Shown here: piece after piece, positions 13,364 to 14,670 of the stretch | Layout: each line of letters starts with the position of its first letter | Position numbering within the stretch: the stretch's first letter is position 1 | NCBI GenBank assembly: GCA_023415395.1 | Contig: JAEZKN010000602.1 | Location: 1-14,670, forward strand | Direction of reading: 5' to 3' | Source: Actinomycetes bacterium | Lineage (GTDB): Bacteria > Actinomycetota > Actinomycetes > Propionibacteriales > Nocardioidaceae | DNA: 14,670 nt | Position numbers and translations under genes: made by a program | The notes under the pieces: generated by a model | What the model was told of the DNA's origin: nothing | The model's database searches: none | The model's input: only the letters and a program-made list of their open reading frames with translations

Positions 13364-13668
13364 GCGCCGAGGACCTCGAGAAGTACGAGACCGAGATGGA
13401 GCTGACGCTCTATCGCGAGTACCGCGACGTCGTCGGCATCTTCAAGTACGTCGTCGAGACCGACCGGCGCTTCTACCTGTGCAACCAGGTGGACGTGAAG
13501 GCCCGGACCGAGGCCGGAGAGGTGTTCTTCGAGGTCTCGATGAGTGACGCATGGGTCTGGGACATGTACCGGCCGGCGCGCTTCGCCAAGAACGTCAAGG
13601 TGCTGACCTTCAAGGACGTGAACGTCGAGGAGCTCAGCCCGTCCGAGATCGATCCGCCCAAGGCCTGA
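13360..13668 (+). CDS. DUF2469 family protein (conserved actinobacterial, unknown function)
   Basis: This is a 102-residue protein that closely matches, from memory, M. tuberculosis Rv2901c. The start MSAEDLEKYETEMEL and the block VSMSDAWVWDMYRPARFAKNVKVLTFKDVN (59-88) are nearly invariant in the family. It is acidic, with no signal peptide or membrane segment, and looks like a compact alpha/beta protein. The function is not known. The position after rnhB and before yraN is conserved. Start overlap with rnhB (GTGA) indicates coupling. Confidence 0.92.
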   Translation: MSAEDLEKYETEMELTLYREYRDVVGIFKYVVETDRRFYLCNQVDVKARTEAGEVFFEVSMSDAWVWDMYRPARFAKNVKVLTFKDVNVEELSPSEIDPPKA

Positions 13669-13790
13669 CCCCGCCCCTCCTCGAGTGACGGGGCCCGCCA
13701 GGTCTCCACAGCACACCGCTCCGGCGAGGATCTCCCCAGGGACCTCTCGCCGTCCGTCCCGTCGTCCCCGGCCGCGGCGACGCTGTCGGC

Positions 13791-14162
13791 ATGACGCGAA
13801 CAACCGCTGCGATCAAGCAGGCCCTCGGCGCGTACGGCGAGTCCCTGGCCGCGCGCCACCTGACCGAGCAGGGCATGGTCCTGCTCGACCGCAACTGGCG
13901 CTGCGAGGCCGGGGAGATCGACCTGGTCCTGCGCGACGGTGACGTGCTCGTGGTCTGCGAGGTGAAGACGCGCACCAGCGTCCGCTACGGCACCCCGCAC
14001 GAGGCGGTCACCGACATCAAGGTCGCCCGGCTGCGGCGCCTGGCGGTCCGCTGGGTCGAGGAGCGGGGTGTCGCCGTCCGCGACATCCGCATCGACCTGG
14101 TCGGCATCGTCCGTCCGCGCCGGGGCGCGTCGCTGCTCGACCACGTGCGGGGGATCGGCTGA
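13791..14162 (+). CDS. yraN: UPF0102 (YraN) family putative endonuclease
   Basis: This is a 123-residue protein of the YraN family, related by fold to Holliday-junction resolvases and other PD-(D/E)XK nucleases. Signature parts are LGAYGESLAARHL (12-24), RNWRCEAGEIDLV (34-46) and LVVCEVKTR (53-61). Candidate metal ligands are E42, D44, E57 and the catalytic K59. The ATG at 13791 has no obvious Shine-Dalgarno, and 122 bases without an evident gene separate it from the DUF2469 gene. comM begins one base after its stop. The yraN-comM pair, with dprA expected next, is conserved and points to DNA uptake, recombination or repair; the nuclease activity here is inferred from family. Confidence 0.92.
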   Translation: MTRTTAAIKQALGAYGESLAARHLTEQGMVLLDRNWRCEAGEIDLVLRDGDVLVVCEVKTRTSVRYGTPHEAVTDIKVARLRRLAVRWVEERGVAVRDIRIDLVGIVRPRRGASLLDHVRGIG

Positions 14163-14163
14163 C

Positions 14164-14670
14164 ATGCCCTTCGCGACCACCCACACCGTCTCGCTCCACG
14201 GCGCGGTGGGCCACCTCATCGACGTCCAGACCGACGTGTCTCCGGGCCAGGTCGGGGTCACGCTGGTGGGCCGGGCCGACACGACCATCAACGAGGCCCG
14301 CGACCGGTGCCGGATGGCGATCATCAACAGCCGGTTCGACTGGCCGGCGACGCGCCGCATCACGATCCTGCTCTCGCCGGCCGACCTCATCAAGCGTGGC
14401 ACCCACTTCGACCTGGCCATCGCGGTCTCGGTGCTCGCGGCCGCGGGCACCGTGCCCTCCGGGACCTTCGAGGCGGCGGCCTTCATTGGCGAGCTGACCC
14501 TCGACGGCAACCTGCGCTCGGTGCCCGGCGTGCTGCCCATGGTCCTCGCCGCGGCCGAGCGCGGCATCCGGGCGGTGTTCGTGCCGGAACCACAGGCGGC
14601 GGAGGCGGCGATGGTGCTCGACATGAGCGTGATCGGGGTCCGCTCCCTGGGTCAGGTCGTCGCCGTGCTG
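14164..14670 (+). CDS. comM: ComM / YifB family Mg-chelatase-like AAA+ ATPase, N-terminal part, cut by window end
   Basis: The visible 169 codons run off the window without a stop. They correspond to the N-terminal ChlI (Lon-protease-like) domain of ComM: DVSPGQVGVTLVGRADTTINEARDRCRMAI (24-53), RRITILLSPADLIKRGTHFDLAIAVSVLAA (64-93) and FIGELTLDGNLRSVPGVLPM (108-127). The AAA+ ATPase with Walker motifs would lie beyond the window. In naturally transformable bacteria ComM is a helicase that drives branch migration during integration of incoming DNA; in actinobacteria the role is less studied. One base separates it from yraN, so the two are co-translated. Confidence 0.93.
   Translation, partial: MPFATTHTVSLHGAVGHLIDVQTDVSPGQVGVTLVGRADTTINEARDRCRMAIINSRFDWPATRRITILLSPADLIKRGTHFDLAIAVSVLAAAGTVPSGTFEAAAFIGELTLDGNLRSVPGVLPMVLAAAERGIRAVFVPEPQAAEAAMVLDMSVIGVRSLGQVVAVL

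Noticed and set aside
13669..13790. Possible terminator or promoter between the DUF2469 gene and yraN
   Set aside because: Only a weak CCCCG/CGGGG pairing (13669-13673 with 13689-13693) and no promoter-like pair of hexamers; nothing I can support.
1..14670. CRISPR array, tRNA or rRNA genes, insertion sequences, phage genes
   Set aside because: No regularly spaced repeats, no tRNA cloverleaf or rRNA sequence, no transposase or integrase found on reading both strands.

Overview
The window is very GC-rich, uses GTG and TTG starts freely, and is packed with short overlaps. It carries the actinobacterial order ffh / amidohydrolase / rpsP / KH protein / rimM / trmD / rplS / lepB / rnhB / DUF2469 / UPF0102 (yraN) / comM. 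From memory, Mycobacterium tuberculosis has nearly the same order (the Rv2916c to Rv2897c region). The protein sequences fit a high-GC actinobacterium, probably near Nocardioides; the genus is an inference from general resemblance, not from a search.

Layout. Positions 1-860: the 3' end of ffh, translationally coupled to a small NYN/PIN-like protein. Positions 867-5181: a ROK-family repressor (minus strand) divergent from a secreted family 3 glycoside hydrolase, which is followed closely by a metal-dependent amidohydrolase. Positions 5191-5781: a two-helix membrane protein of unknown function on the minus strand. Positions 6036-8658: rpsP, KH protein, rimM and a trmD fused to a GNAT acetyltransferase domain, with a strong terminator-like hairpin between the KH gene and rimM. 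Positions 8655-9992: an ammonium transporter gene behind a near-perfect GlnR box. Positions 10051-11292: a Fic-domain protein on the minus strand. Positions 11375-14670: rplS with a structured leader, lepB, rnhB, a DUF2469 gene, yraN and the 5' end of comM.

How it works together. The backbone is translation, RNA and protein export: SRP54 and signal peptidase I for secretion; S16, L19, RimM, TrmD and the KH protein for ribosome assembly and tRNA modification; RNase HII for genome maintenance. Accessory genes for carbohydrate use (ROK plus GH3), nitrogen uptake (Amt) and probable AMPylation (Fic) have been placed between backbone genes, each with its own apparent control signals.

The least expected sequence signals are non-coding. 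The rplS leader has two long complementary pairs in crossing order (11375-11460). A four-element GlnR-type box begins on the trmD stop codon. A dyad overlaps the -35 element of the GH3 promoter. Several start codons lie 6-8 bases after a -10-like hexamer, which suggests leaderless transcripts. No CRISPR array, tRNA, rRNA, insertion sequence or phage gene was seen. No gene-free stretch exceeds 300 bases; the longest, 5782-6035, is described under the rpsP leader.
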